Source: Elusimicrobiota bacterium (GTDB lineage Bacteria; Elusimicrobiota; Elusimicrobia; UBA1565). From it: a stretch of DNA of 64,000 bases. This document shows, one piece after another, positions 15,380 through 23,132 of this stretch. Under the pieces are notes generated by a model. That model did not search any database and was not told the DNA's origin. It worked only from the letters and a program-made list of their open reading frames with translations. The stretch lies in NCBI GenBank assembly GCA_041660925.1, contig JBAZVI010000010.1, forward strand, positions 1 through 64,000, written 5' to 3'. Numbering within the stretch: the stretch's first letter is position 1; the number at the start of each line of letters is the position of its first letter. Made by a program: the position numbers and the translations under genes.

Positions 15380-16843
15380 GTGCCTAAACCCCTCCTCCCG
15401 CATCCCCAGAAGGTCCCGGCCTCCCAGTGGGTGGAGCTCGACGGCCGCTACCTGCTCACCAACGACTGGGGACACCACCTCTTCCTGAAGCCGGCGCAGT
15501 TCCGCCGCTGGCTGGCCGGCAAGATCACGCCGGCCGACCCCGCCTACCCGCGCCTCCAGGCGGGCGGGTTCATCCGCGACAACATGGATTTCGAGACGCT
15601 CTCGCAGGATTGGAAGCGCCGCCACGGCTTCCTCTGGCAGGGGCCGAGCCTCCACATCCTCGTGCTCACCGAGCGCTGCAACCACAAGTGCCTCTACTGC
15701 CAGTCGGCGGCCGTCGGGGCCAAGGCCCGCGGCGCCGACATGGACCTGCGCACCGCGAAGGCCTCGGTGGACATGGCCTTCCGCAGCCCGAGCCCGACGC
15801 TGACCCTCGAGTTCCAGGGCGGCGAGCCCCTCATGAACTGGCCGGTCCTCCGCGCCACCGTCGAGTACGCGCGCAAGCGCAACCTCAAGGAGAAGAAGGA
15901 CCTGCGCATCGGCCTCGTCTCGAACTTCAGCCTCATGGACGACGAGAAGGTCCGCTTCTTCGAGGACAACGCGGTCTCGCTGTGCACCTCCCTCGACGGG
16001 CCGGCCGAGGTCCACAACAAGAACCGCTTCTACTCCGGCGGGAACTCCCACGCGCAGACCGTCCGCTGGATCAAGGAGATCTCGCGCCGCGCCGAGCGGC
16101 ACAGCGCGCAGGACCAGCGGGCCTTCCGCGTCAACGCCCTGCTCACCGTCACGCGCCTCTCTCTCTCGCACCCGAAGGAGATCGTCGACGAGTACGCGCG
16201 GCTCAAGCTCGAGAGCGTGTTCCTGCGCCCGCTCTCGCCGCTGGGCTACGCGCGCCGCGCCTGGGACCGGGTCGGCTACACCTCCGCGGAGTTCGCCGCT
16301 TTCTACGCGGGCGCGCTCGACCGCATCCTCGAGGTCAACCGCAGGGGCACCCCGCTCGTCGAGAAGACGGCCGCGATCCTCCTGCACAAGATCATCGGCG
16401 GGACCGACCCGGGCTACCTCGACCTGCGCTCTCCCTGCGGCGCCTCGGTCGGCCAGCTCGCCTACAACTACGACGGCGACGTCTACACCTGCGACGAAGG
16501 GCGGATGATCTCCTACGACGGGGACACGTTCTTCCGCGTGGGCAACGTCTTCCGCGACGGCTACGACGACCTCGTCGGCAGCGGCGCGACGAAGGCCTGC
16601 TGCGCCTCTTCGAACCTCGAGCAGCAGCCCGCCTGCTTCCGCTGCGCCTTCCGGCCCTGGTGCGGGGTCTGCCCGGCCTACAACTATCAGGCGCAGGGAG
16701 GGCTCTGGGGCAGCATGCCGTCCAACGACCGCTGCGGGATGATGAAGGGCCTCTTCGCCTCCGTCTTCCGCCGCCTCGAGCGGCCGGCCGACGCGAAGGT
16801 CTTCCGCTCCTGGCTGAAGACCGCGGAGGAAGCCGATGCGTGA
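15380..16843 (+). CDS. hxsB: HxsB-like radical SAM maturase with SPASM domain
   Basis: 487 residues from GTG. The first 90 residues (GRYLLTNDWGHHLFLKPAQF) match the 'LLTND.G....L....F' lead typical of HxsB. Cluster motif CNHKCLYC (C100, C104, C107) and FQGGEPLMNWPVL follow. The SPASM domain is rich in cysteines: CGASVGQLAYNYDGDVYTCD, then CCASSNLEQQPACFRCAF, WCGVCPAYN and RCGMM. By family knowledge it modifies an HxsA-type peptide; the HGS-repeat protein at 11079 is the obvious candidate substrate. Confidence 0.8.
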   Translation: MPKPLLPHPQKVPASQWVELDGRYLLTNDWGHHLFLKPAQFRRWLAGKITPADPAYPRLQAGGFIRDNMDFETLSQDWKRRHGFLWQGPSLHILVLTERCNHKCLYCQSAAVGAKARGADMDLRTAKASVDMAFRSPSPTLTLEFQGGEPLMNWPVLRATVEYARKRNLKEKKDLRIGLVSNFSLMDDEKVRFFEDNAVSLCTSLDGPAEVHNKNRFYSGGNSHAQTVRWIKEISRRAERHSAQDQRAFRVNALLTVTRLSLSHPKEIVDEYARLKLESVFLRPLSPLGYARRAWDRVGYTSAEFAAFYAGALDRILEVNRRGTPLVEKTAAILLHKIIGGTDPGYLDLRSPCGASVGQLAYNYDGDVYTCDEGRMISYDGDTFFRVGNVFRDGYDDLVGSGATKACCASSNLEQQPACFRCAFRPWCGVCPAYNYQAQGGLWGSMPSNDRCGMMKGLFASVFRRLERPADAKVFRSWLKTAEEADA

Positions 16844-17138
16844 GAGCGTCCTCCGGCTGAGCACCGTCTTCTACTCGAAGGAATCCGCCGAGCTCGCGGC
16901 CCGGACCCTCGCCGGGCGCGGCGACTTCCGTCTGCGCCCGGCGAAGGGCGTCATCGAGGTCCGCGTGCGCGCGCGGGCCGACGCGGACGGCGCGGCCCTC
17001 GCCGCGGAGTTCGCCGACGAGGCGCTCAACCAGGAGTGCCGCCGCGACCTTTTGACCCGGAACCGCGAGGTGCAGCGCGCCGTCCTCACCGTCATGCTCG
17101 CCACCGCGCGCTCGAACAGGAAGGGAGGGGAACGATGA
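16836..17138 (+). CDS. HxsD-like protein, copy 2
   Basis: 100 residues. The C-terminal helix (LNQECRRDLLTRNREVQRAV, then LTVMLATA) parallels that of the HxsD-like protein at 14913 (LDQELLRTRV..NQKLREHVIGLAM). The N-terminal FYSKESAELAARTLAGRGDF fits the small alpha/beta fold. It overlaps the HxsB stop by 8 bp and the next gene by 4 bp. Having HxsD-like genes on both sides of HxsB is unusual; one could serve another radical SAM protein. The similarity is weak and was judged by eye. Confidence 0.6.
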   Translation: MRESVLRLSTVFYSKESAELAARTLAGRGDFRLRPAKGVIEVRVRARADADGAALAAEFADEALNQECRRDLLTRNREVQRAVLTVMLATARSNRKGGER

Positions 17139-18286
17139 AGAAATGGATCATTCCGGCCGCGGTCGTCGTGCTCGGCGGCCTGCTGGCCTACCGCGCCATC
17201 GAGCGGCGCCGCGCCGCGGCGCCCGAGACGGCTCCCGTTCAGCCCGCCGTCCCGCTCACGCCGGCGGCCCAGACCCCGCCCCCCGGCGCGCCGGAGACCC
17301 CGACGACGGCCCCGGCGTCGCCGAACGCCCAGTCCCTGCCGACCGTCGAGCCGCAGACCATGGTCCAGCCGCCGACCCCGAGCGTCGCCAGCGGCCCCGA
17401 CCCGGCCAAGCAGGCGGGTCCCAAGGTCGGCAAGATCGTCGAGGACGCGAACGTCCCCAAGGGCCCCTGCGCCGACGGCTCGCTCGAGAGCATCCTCCGC
17501 GACCAGGGCCGCACCTGGGGCCGCTCGGTGAACCGCAAGCTCGTGCGCGCGCTGCCCTCCGACCTCTCGGACGGGGTCGCCGACCGCATCACCGGCCTGC
17601 AGATCTGCCGGGCGCTCGCGGCGCGCAATCCGAGCACCTGTCTCCAGCTCTCCGGCGAGCGCACCCTCATCGACGGGGCCCTGACCCCGCTCGATGAGAC
17701 TCCCCAGGGGCAGTGCATGCGCCACTACCTCTCGCTGATGTTCGCCGGAGGCGAAGGCGCCGGCGAGAAGACCGTCTGCGTGAACTTCTATGCCGGCTTC
17801 GGCGACGCGCTGCCGATCCCGGCCGAGGAGGTCTGCGAGCCCTCCCGCAACCCGCTGAACCTGTGCGCCTACATCGCCCAGCGCGCGCGCGCCAAAGGCG
17901 CTCCCTTCGGCGCCAAGGAGGCGCGCGAGTGCAGCGACCGCATCCCCTCGGAGACGGCGCACTGCGGCGGCAGCAAGGACTGCGAGTGGTCCGTGCGCGT
18001 CCTGAAGGCCTTCTCCGCGAAATCCGCCGCCGGCCTCTCGGCGGACGACCGGCCCTTCTGGGAGGCCTTCCGCACCCGCGGCGCGGACGCCTGCGCTCCC
18101 CTGCAGAAGTCCCTCGAGAGCTACTACTGCCGCGCCCGCGAGGACTACAACAAGAAGATGAACGGCTACATCGGCATGACCGACGACGATGTGAAGGCCG
18201 CCGAGGAGCACCGGAAGCAAGAGTTCCTCAAGCTCGAGCAGTACCACAAGCAGCGCCGCAGCTCGAAGCCCAAGCACTTCGAGTGA
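17135..18286 (+). CDS. Membrane-anchored cysteine-rich protein
   Basis: 383 residues. A single N-terminal helix (KKWIIPAAVVVLGGLLAYRA) is followed by a Pro/Ala/Thr-rich linker (about residues 30-95) and a C-terminal domain with about 15 cysteines, for example QICRALAARNPSTCLQL, GQCMRHYL, TVCVNFY, EVCEPSRNPLNLCAYI, HCGGSKDCEW and ESYYCRARED. The even spread suggests disulfides outside the cytoplasm. The ATG at 17135 has AAGGGAGGGG upstream and overlaps the HxsD-like stop. No family recognised; its place in the Hxs operon suggests an envelope partner. Confidence 0.7.
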   Translation: MKKWIIPAAVVVLGGLLAYRAIERRRAAAPETAPVQPAVPLTPAAQTPPPGAPETPTTAPASPNAQSLPTVEPQTMVQPPTPSVASGPDPAKQAGPKVGKIVEDANVPKGPCADGSLESILRDQGRTWGRSVNRKLVRALPSDLSDGVADRITGLQICRALAARNPSTCLQLSGERTLIDGALTPLDETPQGQCMRHYLSLMFAGGEGAGEKTVCVNFYAGFGDALPIPAEEVCEPSRNPLNLCAYIAQRARAKGAPFGAKEARECSDRIPSETAHCGGSKDCEWSVRVLKAFSAKSAAGLSADDRPFWEAFRTRGADACAPLQKSLESYYCRAREDYNKKMNGYIGMTDDDVKAAEEHRKQEFLKLEQYHKQRRSSKPKHFE

Positions 18287-19287
18287 AGCGCGCGGCGGCG
18301 GCGCCCCCGGCGCCCCGACGGGTGGTCCTCGAGACCACCTATCGCTGCGGTCTGCGCTGTTCCTTCTGCTATCTCGCGCATGCCGGCCGGCTGGGAGCCG
18401 GCCGCGCCGAGACCGGGGCCCGCCGCTGGCTGCGCTTCGCGCGCACCCTCCCTCGGGGGACCGAGTTCTTCGTCACGGGGGGCGAACCCTTCGTCCGCGG
18501 AGACTGTCTCGCCCTGCTCGCGGGCCTCAAAAGGGCCGGGCACCGCTGCGGAGTCAACACCAACGGGACCCGGTTGACGGGGGGCCTTCCCGAGCGTCTC
18601 GCCGCGGCCCGTCCCGACTACGTCCTTTTCTCCCTGCACGGCCTCGAGCCGGTCCACGACCGGCTCAGCGGCCGCCGCGGCGCCTTCCGCCTGCTCCTGC
18701 GCGCCGCGCTGCGCTTCGCGCGCGCCAGGCGGCCCGGCACCGAGCTCCTCCTCAGCTGCACGGTGACCCCGGAGAACGCCGGGAGCCTGAGCGAGGTCGC
18801 GGCGCTCGGCCGCCGGCTCGGCGTCGACCGCGTGCTCTTCGAGCACCTCCAGTTCATGCGGCCCCGACGGGGCGGCCCCGAGGTGCTCACCGCGCGCTAT
18901 CCGCGGCCGCTGGCCGGGGCCGCGCGACTGGCGCGTTCGCTGCGCGCGCTCGCGCGCAGCGAGGGCGGACCGCGGCTCGAAGTCCGTCCGGCGCTCGGAC
19001 CCTCGGCGCTCGCGCGCTGGTACGGCGGGGAGTTCCCGGCGAAGGGCGGCTGCCGCGCGCCGTCCGACACGCTGGTCGTCGAGCCCGACGGGACGGCGCG
19101 CGTCTGTCAGAACCAGACGGAGCGCGCGGGCAACGTGCTCGAGGAGGGCTGGAAGCCGGTCTGGCGCGGGAGCGCCCTCGAGGCCTTCCGCCGCCGCGCC
19201 GGACGCCGTCTGCCGCCGGGCTGCGCGCGCTGCTGCCAGCGCTTCCCGCTGACGCCGCTCGCGGGGGGGAGCCGGCCGTGCGCATAG
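18283..19287 (+). CDS. Radical SAM/SPASM protein in the Hxs operon
   Basis: 334 residues from GTG. Cluster motif CGLRCSFC (C22, C26, C29), VTGGEPFVRGD and VNTNGTRLT are present. The C-terminus has SPASM-like cysteines: GCRAPSDTLVV, ARVCQNQTE and PPGCARCCQRF. It overlaps the Cys-rich gene before it by 4 bp and the U32 gene after it by 10 bp. It could take the place of HxsC, which I cannot find by its motif. Substrate unknown. Confidence 0.82.
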   Translation: MKRAAAAPPAPRRVVLETTYRCGLRCSFCYLAHAGRLGAGRAETGARRWLRFARTLPRGTEFFVTGGEPFVRGDCLALLAGLKRAGHRCGVNTNGTRLTGGLPERLAAARPDYVLFSLHGLEPVHDRLSGRRGAFRLLLRAALRFARARRPGTELLLSCTVTPENAGSLSEVAALGRRLGVDRVLFEHLQFMRPRRGGPEVLTARYPRPLAGAARLARSLRALARSEGGPRLEVRPALGPSALARWYGGEFPAKGGCRAPSDTLVVEPDGTARVCQNQTERAGNVLEEGWKPVWRGSALEAFRRRAGRRLPPGCARCCQRFPLTPLAGGSRPCA

Positions 19288-20111
19288 TCATCGGCGCGAA
19301 GGCTCCCGACGAGGCGGAGTGGCTGCTCACCCACGGCGCCTCCGAGGTCTACTGCGGCCTCCCCGGCCTGCCCAACCATCGCGACCCCGACCAGTGCCTG
19401 AAGTCGGACGCGGAGTTCGTCCGCATCGCCCGCTTCGCCCGCCGAACGGGCAAGCGCGCGCTGCTCGCCCTCAACGAGGCCTGCTTCGAGAAGGACTATC
19501 CGGAGGTCGCCCGGCGGACCCGGGCGCTCGTGAAGGCGGGCGCGGGCGGGGTCGTCGTCAAGGAGCTTCCGCTGCTGCGCCATCTCGTCGAGAGCGGCGT
19601 GCGCGCCCCCTACATCCTCAGCAGCCTCGCGCTGACCTTCAACTCCCGCGCGCTCGAGTTCTACAAGGGCCTGGGCGTGACGCGCGTCATCCTTCCCTTC
19701 CACCTTCTGCCGCAGGAGGCCGGGCGCATCATCCGCAATCCCTGGGGCATCGAGACGGAGGTCTTCTTCCACGCCGACTTCTGCTGCCCCAACATGGACC
19801 CCGTCTGCCGGCTCGACGGCTGGGCGAAGAGCTTCCAGGTCTGCCGCTTCCCTTATATGAGCGGCGGGAAGCCCCATCGCATGCCGGAGGCGAACGTTCC
19901 GCAGAAGCTGGACGTCGTCTACGACTTCTACAAGGCCGGGGTCGGCTACCTCAAGCTCATCCGCACCAACAGCTTCACCGACCAGCAGGAGGTGCTCAAG
20001 GAGGCCCTGTGCCTGCGGACCCTCCTGCGCCGGGGCGTCGACCGCGCCGAGTTCAAGCGGCTCGGCGAGAAGCTCTACTTCCGGGTGTCGCGGCACTGCC
20101 GGGGGCGCTGA
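19278..20111 (+). CDS. U32 family protein, UbiU-like (copy 1)
   Basis: 277 residues from GTG. The U32 pattern is clear: MRIVIGAKAPDEAEWLLTHG, ASEVYCGLPGLPN, LALNEACF, SSLALTFNSRALEFYKGLGV and TEVFFHADFCCPNMDPVCRL. The cysteines in FCC, VCRL and QVCRF match the Fe-S ligands of UbiU-type U32 proteins, which are not proteases. UbiU and UbiV work as a pair in oxygen-independent ubiquinone hydroxylation; other U32 proteins modify RNA. The next gene is UbiV-like, so a UbiUV-type hydroxylase is the best analogy. No ubiquinone gene is seen nearby. Confidence 0.75.
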   Translation: MRIVIGAKAPDEAEWLLTHGASEVYCGLPGLPNHRDPDQCLKSDAEFVRIARFARRTGKRALLALNEACFEKDYPEVARRTRALVKAGAGGVVVKELPLLRHLVESGVRAPYILSSLALTFNSRALEFYKGLGVTRVILPFHLLPQEAGRIIRNPWGIETEVFFHADFCCPNMDPVCRLDGWAKSFQVCRFPYMSGGKPHRMPEANVPQKLDVVYDFYKAGVGYLKLIRTNSFTDQQEVLKEALCLRTLLRRGVDRAEFKRLGEKLYFRVSRHCRGR

Positions 20112-20812
20112 TGGAGAAGGCCCTCCACCTGACGCCGCCGCAGCTCGGGCCCCGCGCGCTCAAGGCCGCGAAGGGCTTCGACGCCCTCTACCTCGGCGAC
20201 GAATTCTGCCTCAACCTCCTGCCGGAGCCCGACGAGTTCGCCCGCGCCCGGCGGGCCTTCGGGGGCCGCACGGTCCTGACGACTCCCCTGCTGACCGACG
20301 CCGCGCTCGACTCGGTGCTGAGGATCGTCGACGCGAACGCCTCCGCGCGCGAGCCCCTCGAGCTCGTCGTCAACGACCTGGGGCTGCTCTGCGAGCTGCG
20401 CCGGCGCCGCCGGGCGGGCCGGGTGCGGGCGGCCCTGGGGCGGGTCTTCGGGCACCGGGTGAAGGTCATGGCGCGCACCTTCGCGGAGCGCTTCCTGAAG
20501 GAGCAGGGGCTCGCGCGCATCGAGCTCGACGACCCGGCGCTCCTGGCGCGCTTCGCGTCCTTCGGGCTGCCGCTCTCCTTCCACGCGGGCTTCCGCTATG
20601 TCTCCGTGACCCGCTTCTGTCCATGGGAGCGGCACTGGCCGGCGCCCTGCGCGTACGCCTGCGTCGGGCGCTCGCGCGTCCTCGAGCATGCGAAGCTCCC
20701 GCAGCCCCTCGTGCTCCGGGGCTCCGCCTACGGCGTGAGCACCGCCGCCGCGCCGAAGCACCCGCTCGTCGACCGGGTCGTGACGGAGCCGCGCGTGCGG
20801 GCGCTCGGATGA
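20111..20812 (+). CDS. UbiV-like Fe-S protein (copy 1)
   Basis: 233 residues. YLGDEFCLNL, TVLTTPLLTDAALD and LELVVNDLGLL resemble UbiV's YLGEAVCSKR, IVLSTLAL and LIEASDLGVV. The C-terminal TRFCPWERHWPAPCAYACVG gives three more cysteines, so the four UbiV-type cluster ligands are in place. It is shorter than UbiV (about 290). It starts on the last base of the U32 stop (TGATG) and overlaps the next gene. The two likely form a heterodimer. The substrate is not known. Confidence 0.68.
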   Translation: MEKALHLTPPQLGPRALKAAKGFDALYLGDEFCLNLLPEPDEFARARRAFGGRTVLTTPLLTDAALDSVLRIVDANASAREPLELVVNDLGLLCELRRRRRAGRVRAALGRVFGHRVKVMARTFAERFLKEQGLARIELDDPALLARFASFGLPLSFHAGFRYVSVTRFCPWERHWPAPCAYACVGRSRVLEHAKLPQPLVLRGSAYGVSTAAAPKHPLVDRVVTEPRVRALG

Positions 20813-21654
20813 GGATCGTCGCGGGGGTCAAGAACTACGCGGAGGCCGAGGCCTTGCTGCGCCTCGGGGCCGACGAGGTCTACGGCGGCCTCGCCGTCGT
20901 CCCCAACCACCGGCGCACGAACATGTCCTTCCAGAGCATGGACGAGCTCAAGGCCGCCGTGCGCCTGGCGCGCTCCAAGGGGAAGCGCTTCTCGTTCCTC
21001 GTGAACCAGCCCTCCTACGACGACCGCTACCGGAAGACCCTCGCGGTTCTCCGGGAGCTGGACGGGGAGGGCCTGGGCGCCTGCATCGTGCGCGAGCTGC
21101 CGATGATGGAGAGCGCCCGCGCTCTGCGATTGAAGGCCCGGATGACGGTCAGCTCGCTGGCGCTCTGCTTCAACCTCCCCGCGATGAAGCGCTTCAAGGA
21201 GCTCGGCGCGAGCCGCGTCGTCCTGCCCTTCCACATGGTCCCGCGGGAATCTCAGCGCCTCATCGACAACCCGTACGGCCTCGAGACCGAGGTCTTCTTC
21301 CACGCCGATTTCTGCTGCGCGAACATCGACCCCGCCTGCCGGCTCTGGCGGCTGACCCGGCGGGACCAGACCTGCCGCTACTCCTATCGGAAGGACGGGG
21401 CCCGCTGGAAGATGCCGGAGGCCGACGTCCGCGAGAAGATGCGCGCGGTGCACGGCTTCTTCGGCAGCGGCGCCGGCTACCTGAAGCTCGTGCGCATGAA
21501 GGACTTCATGGAGGAGCTGGAGGTCTTCAAGTTCGCGCGCATCCTCTCCCGGCTCTACGACAGGGGCGTCGGCGAGGAGGAGTTCGCGCGCCTGGGCGAG
21601 AAGCTCTACTTCTCGGTCTCCCGGCACGCGAGGGCGGCATGGAAAAAGCGGTAG
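20809..21654 (+). CDS. U32 family protein, UbiU-like (copy 2)
   Basis: 281 residues, clearly a paralogue of the gene at 19278: MRIVAGVKNYAEAEALLRLG, DEVYGGLAVVPNHRR, VSSLALCFNLPAMKRFKELG, TEVFFHADFCCANIDPACRL and QTCRYSYRKDG align throughout, and both end GEKLYF.VSRH. The Fe-S cysteines are kept. Its position repeats the first pair: it starts on the stop of the first UbiV-like gene and overlaps the second by 16 bp. Confidence 0.75.
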   Translation: MRIVAGVKNYAEAEALLRLGADEVYGGLAVVPNHRRTNMSFQSMDELKAAVRLARSKGKRFSFLVNQPSYDDRYRKTLAVLRELDGEGLGACIVRELPMMESARALRLKARMTVSSLALCFNLPAMKRFKELGASRVVLPFHMVPRESQRLIDNPYGLETEVFFHADFCCANIDPACRLWRLTRRDQTCRYSYRKDGARWKMPEADVREKMRAVHGFFGSGAGYLKLVRMKDFMEELEVFKFARILSRLYDRGVGEEEFARLGEKLYFSVSRHARAAWKKR

Positions 21655-22349
21655 CGTTGGACTTCTACGGGTCGGAGGCGCTCCGACTCGCGGCGCGGCC
21701 CGGGTACGGCACGCTCGTGCTGGGCTCGGAGTTCTGCGAACGCCTGCTCCCCGACGCGCGAGAGTTCGCGGCCTTCCGCGACCTCTTCCCCGGACGCCTG
21801 GCGCTCGCCACGCCGCTGCTCACCGACGACGGGCTCGACCGCGTGCGGGAGCTCCTCCGCCTGGGAACCGCGGGGGGGCGCCGCCTCGAGGTGGTCGCCA
21901 ACGACCTGGGGCTGCTGGAGGTCCTGCGCGCGGGCTTCCGGAGGGGTGTCGAGGTCTCGTGCGGGCGGGTCCTCGCGAACAGGGTCCGCATCATGCCTCG
22001 GGAGTACGCGCGCGGCTTCCTCGCGCGCTACAAGGTCGCGCGCATAGAGGCCGACGACGCCGGCGCGCTGGCGCGGCTGAAAGCGCTCGGCCCGGAGATC
22101 TCCTGGCACCATCCCTTCCGCTACGCGACGCTGACCCGCTTCTGCCCGTGGGAGAAGCGCTGGGCCTTCGCCTGCGCGCGTTCCTGTCGGGGGAAGGCGA
22201 CGCCGCTGTCGAGCCCGCGCGTGCCGGAGACGCTCTGGCTCCGGGGTCCGGCCTATTTCGTGAAGGGGCAGGGACCGCGCCGCGACGCGGCGCGCTGCGT
22301 CTTCACCCCGAGTCCGAAAACTTCGGCGCCTGTTCGTACCCGACGATAG
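21639..22349 (+). CDS. UbiV-like Fe-S protein (copy 2)
   Basis: 236 residues, a paralogue of the gene at 20111: LVLGSEFCERLLPDAREF, ALATPLLTDDGLD, LEVVANDLGLLEVL and TRFCPWEKRWAFACARSCRG align in order. All four candidate cluster cysteines are kept. It is the last gene of the run that begins at 14913, and its stop lies in the loop of a long hairpin. A small basic tail (about 20 residues) is encoded by the left arm of that hairpin. Confidence 0.7.
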   Translation: MEKAVALDFYGSEALRLAARPGYGTLVLGSEFCERLLPDAREFAAFRDLFPGRLALATPLLTDDGLDRVRELLRLGTAGGRRLEVVANDLGLLEVLRAGFRRGVEVSCGRVLANRVRIMPREYARGFLARYKVARIEADDAGALARLKALGPEISWHHPFRYATLTRFCPWEKRWAFACARSCRGKATPLSSPRVPETLWLRGPAYFVKGQGPRRDAARCVFTPSPKTSAPVRTRR

Positions 22350-22431
22350 AGGACGAGTCCTTGGCGCCGAAGTTTTCGGGAGGGCTTGCCTAAGCCCCCT
22401 GACGATTCGGCGTCGTATGCCGAATCGTCAG
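22314..22431. terminator. Inverted repeats between convergent genes
   Basis: CCGAAAACTTCGGCGCC (22314-22330) and GGCGCCGAAGTTTTCGG (22363-22379) are perfect 17-bp arms around the UbiV-like stop. CTGACGATTCGGC (22399-22411) and GCCGAATCGTCAG (22419-22431) overlap the stop of the minus-strand deacetylase. A small hairpin (GGGCTTGCCTAAGCCC) lies between them. No gene is seen in 22350-22427. Confidence 0.65.
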
Positions 22432-23132
22432 AGAAGGTCGCGCATCCGGACGAAGCGCACCCCGCCGGTGTCCGCGAGCCGCCGCAGGAAGCCGCAGTAG
22501 CGGACGAAGGCCTCCCAATCCCCGCGGCCCAGGGCCGCATGATGGAAGTAGATCCCCGTGACCGGCGCCGAGCGCAGGGAGCGGGCGGTCGCCGCCGTCA
22601 GCGCGTCGAGGTCGAGGGGGAGCACCCGGTAGCGGTCGTCGTAGCGGTTGACCCCGACCTGCGCGGGCAGCCAGCGCAGGCTCCGCGGGAGCACGGGCAG
22701 GCGCGGGGCGCCGGCCGAGAAGCCGCGCAGGCCCAGCTCGGCGGCGGCGCGCAGGGTGTCCGCGCCGAAGCGGTGGTAGGGCGGGACGAAGGCCGGCGTG
22801 AAGAGGGGGCCGAAGGCGCGGCGCATCGCGGCGCGGCCGCGCTCCATGTCCGCGCGCTGCAGCGCGTACGGGCGCGAGGGCGGGAACTCCCCGCGCGGCT
22901 CGCCGCGGCGCGAGCGCACGGAGTGCGTCCAGCCGTGCTGGACGAGGTCGTAGAGCGCGCGGGGCGCGCGGCGCGCGCGCAGCCAGCGCGGGAGCTGCGG
23001 GCGCAGCCGGCCCGGGACGACCGCGTAGCTCACCGGCAGGCGCAGGCCGACGCAGAGCTCGAAGACGCGGCGGAAGCGCGGGTCGGGCGCGGCGAGGTCG
23101 TCGTCGCGCAGGAACGCCAGGCGGACTTTCAT
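22428..23132 (-). CDS. Polysaccharide deacetylase-like protein
   Basis: 234 residues from ATG 23132, overlapping the stop of the upstream gene by 4 bp. MKVRLAFLRDDDLAAPDPRF gives the DD metal motif of the NodB-like fold; ALYDLVQHGWTHSV contains the H.xxH metal pair, and TPAFVPPYHRFGADTL resembles the 'F.PP...' motif 3. The family removes acetyl groups from sugars, or formyl groups in relatives such as ArnD. Its partner is a PEP-synthase-like phosphotransferase, which suggests modification of a small glycan or aminoglycoside-like compound (inference). Confidence 0.7.
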   Translation of the reverse strand: MKVRLAFLRDDDLAAPDPRFRRVFELCVGLRLPVSYAVVPGRLRPQLPRWLRARRAPRALYDLVQHGWTHSVRSRRGEPRGEFPPSRPYALQRADMERGRAAMRRAFGPLFTPAFVPPYHRFGADTLRAAAELGLRGFSAGAPRLPVLPRSLRWLPAQVGVNRYDDRYRVLPLDLDALTAATARSLRSAPVTGIYFHHAALGRGDWEAFVRYCGFLRRLADTGGVRFVRMRDLL

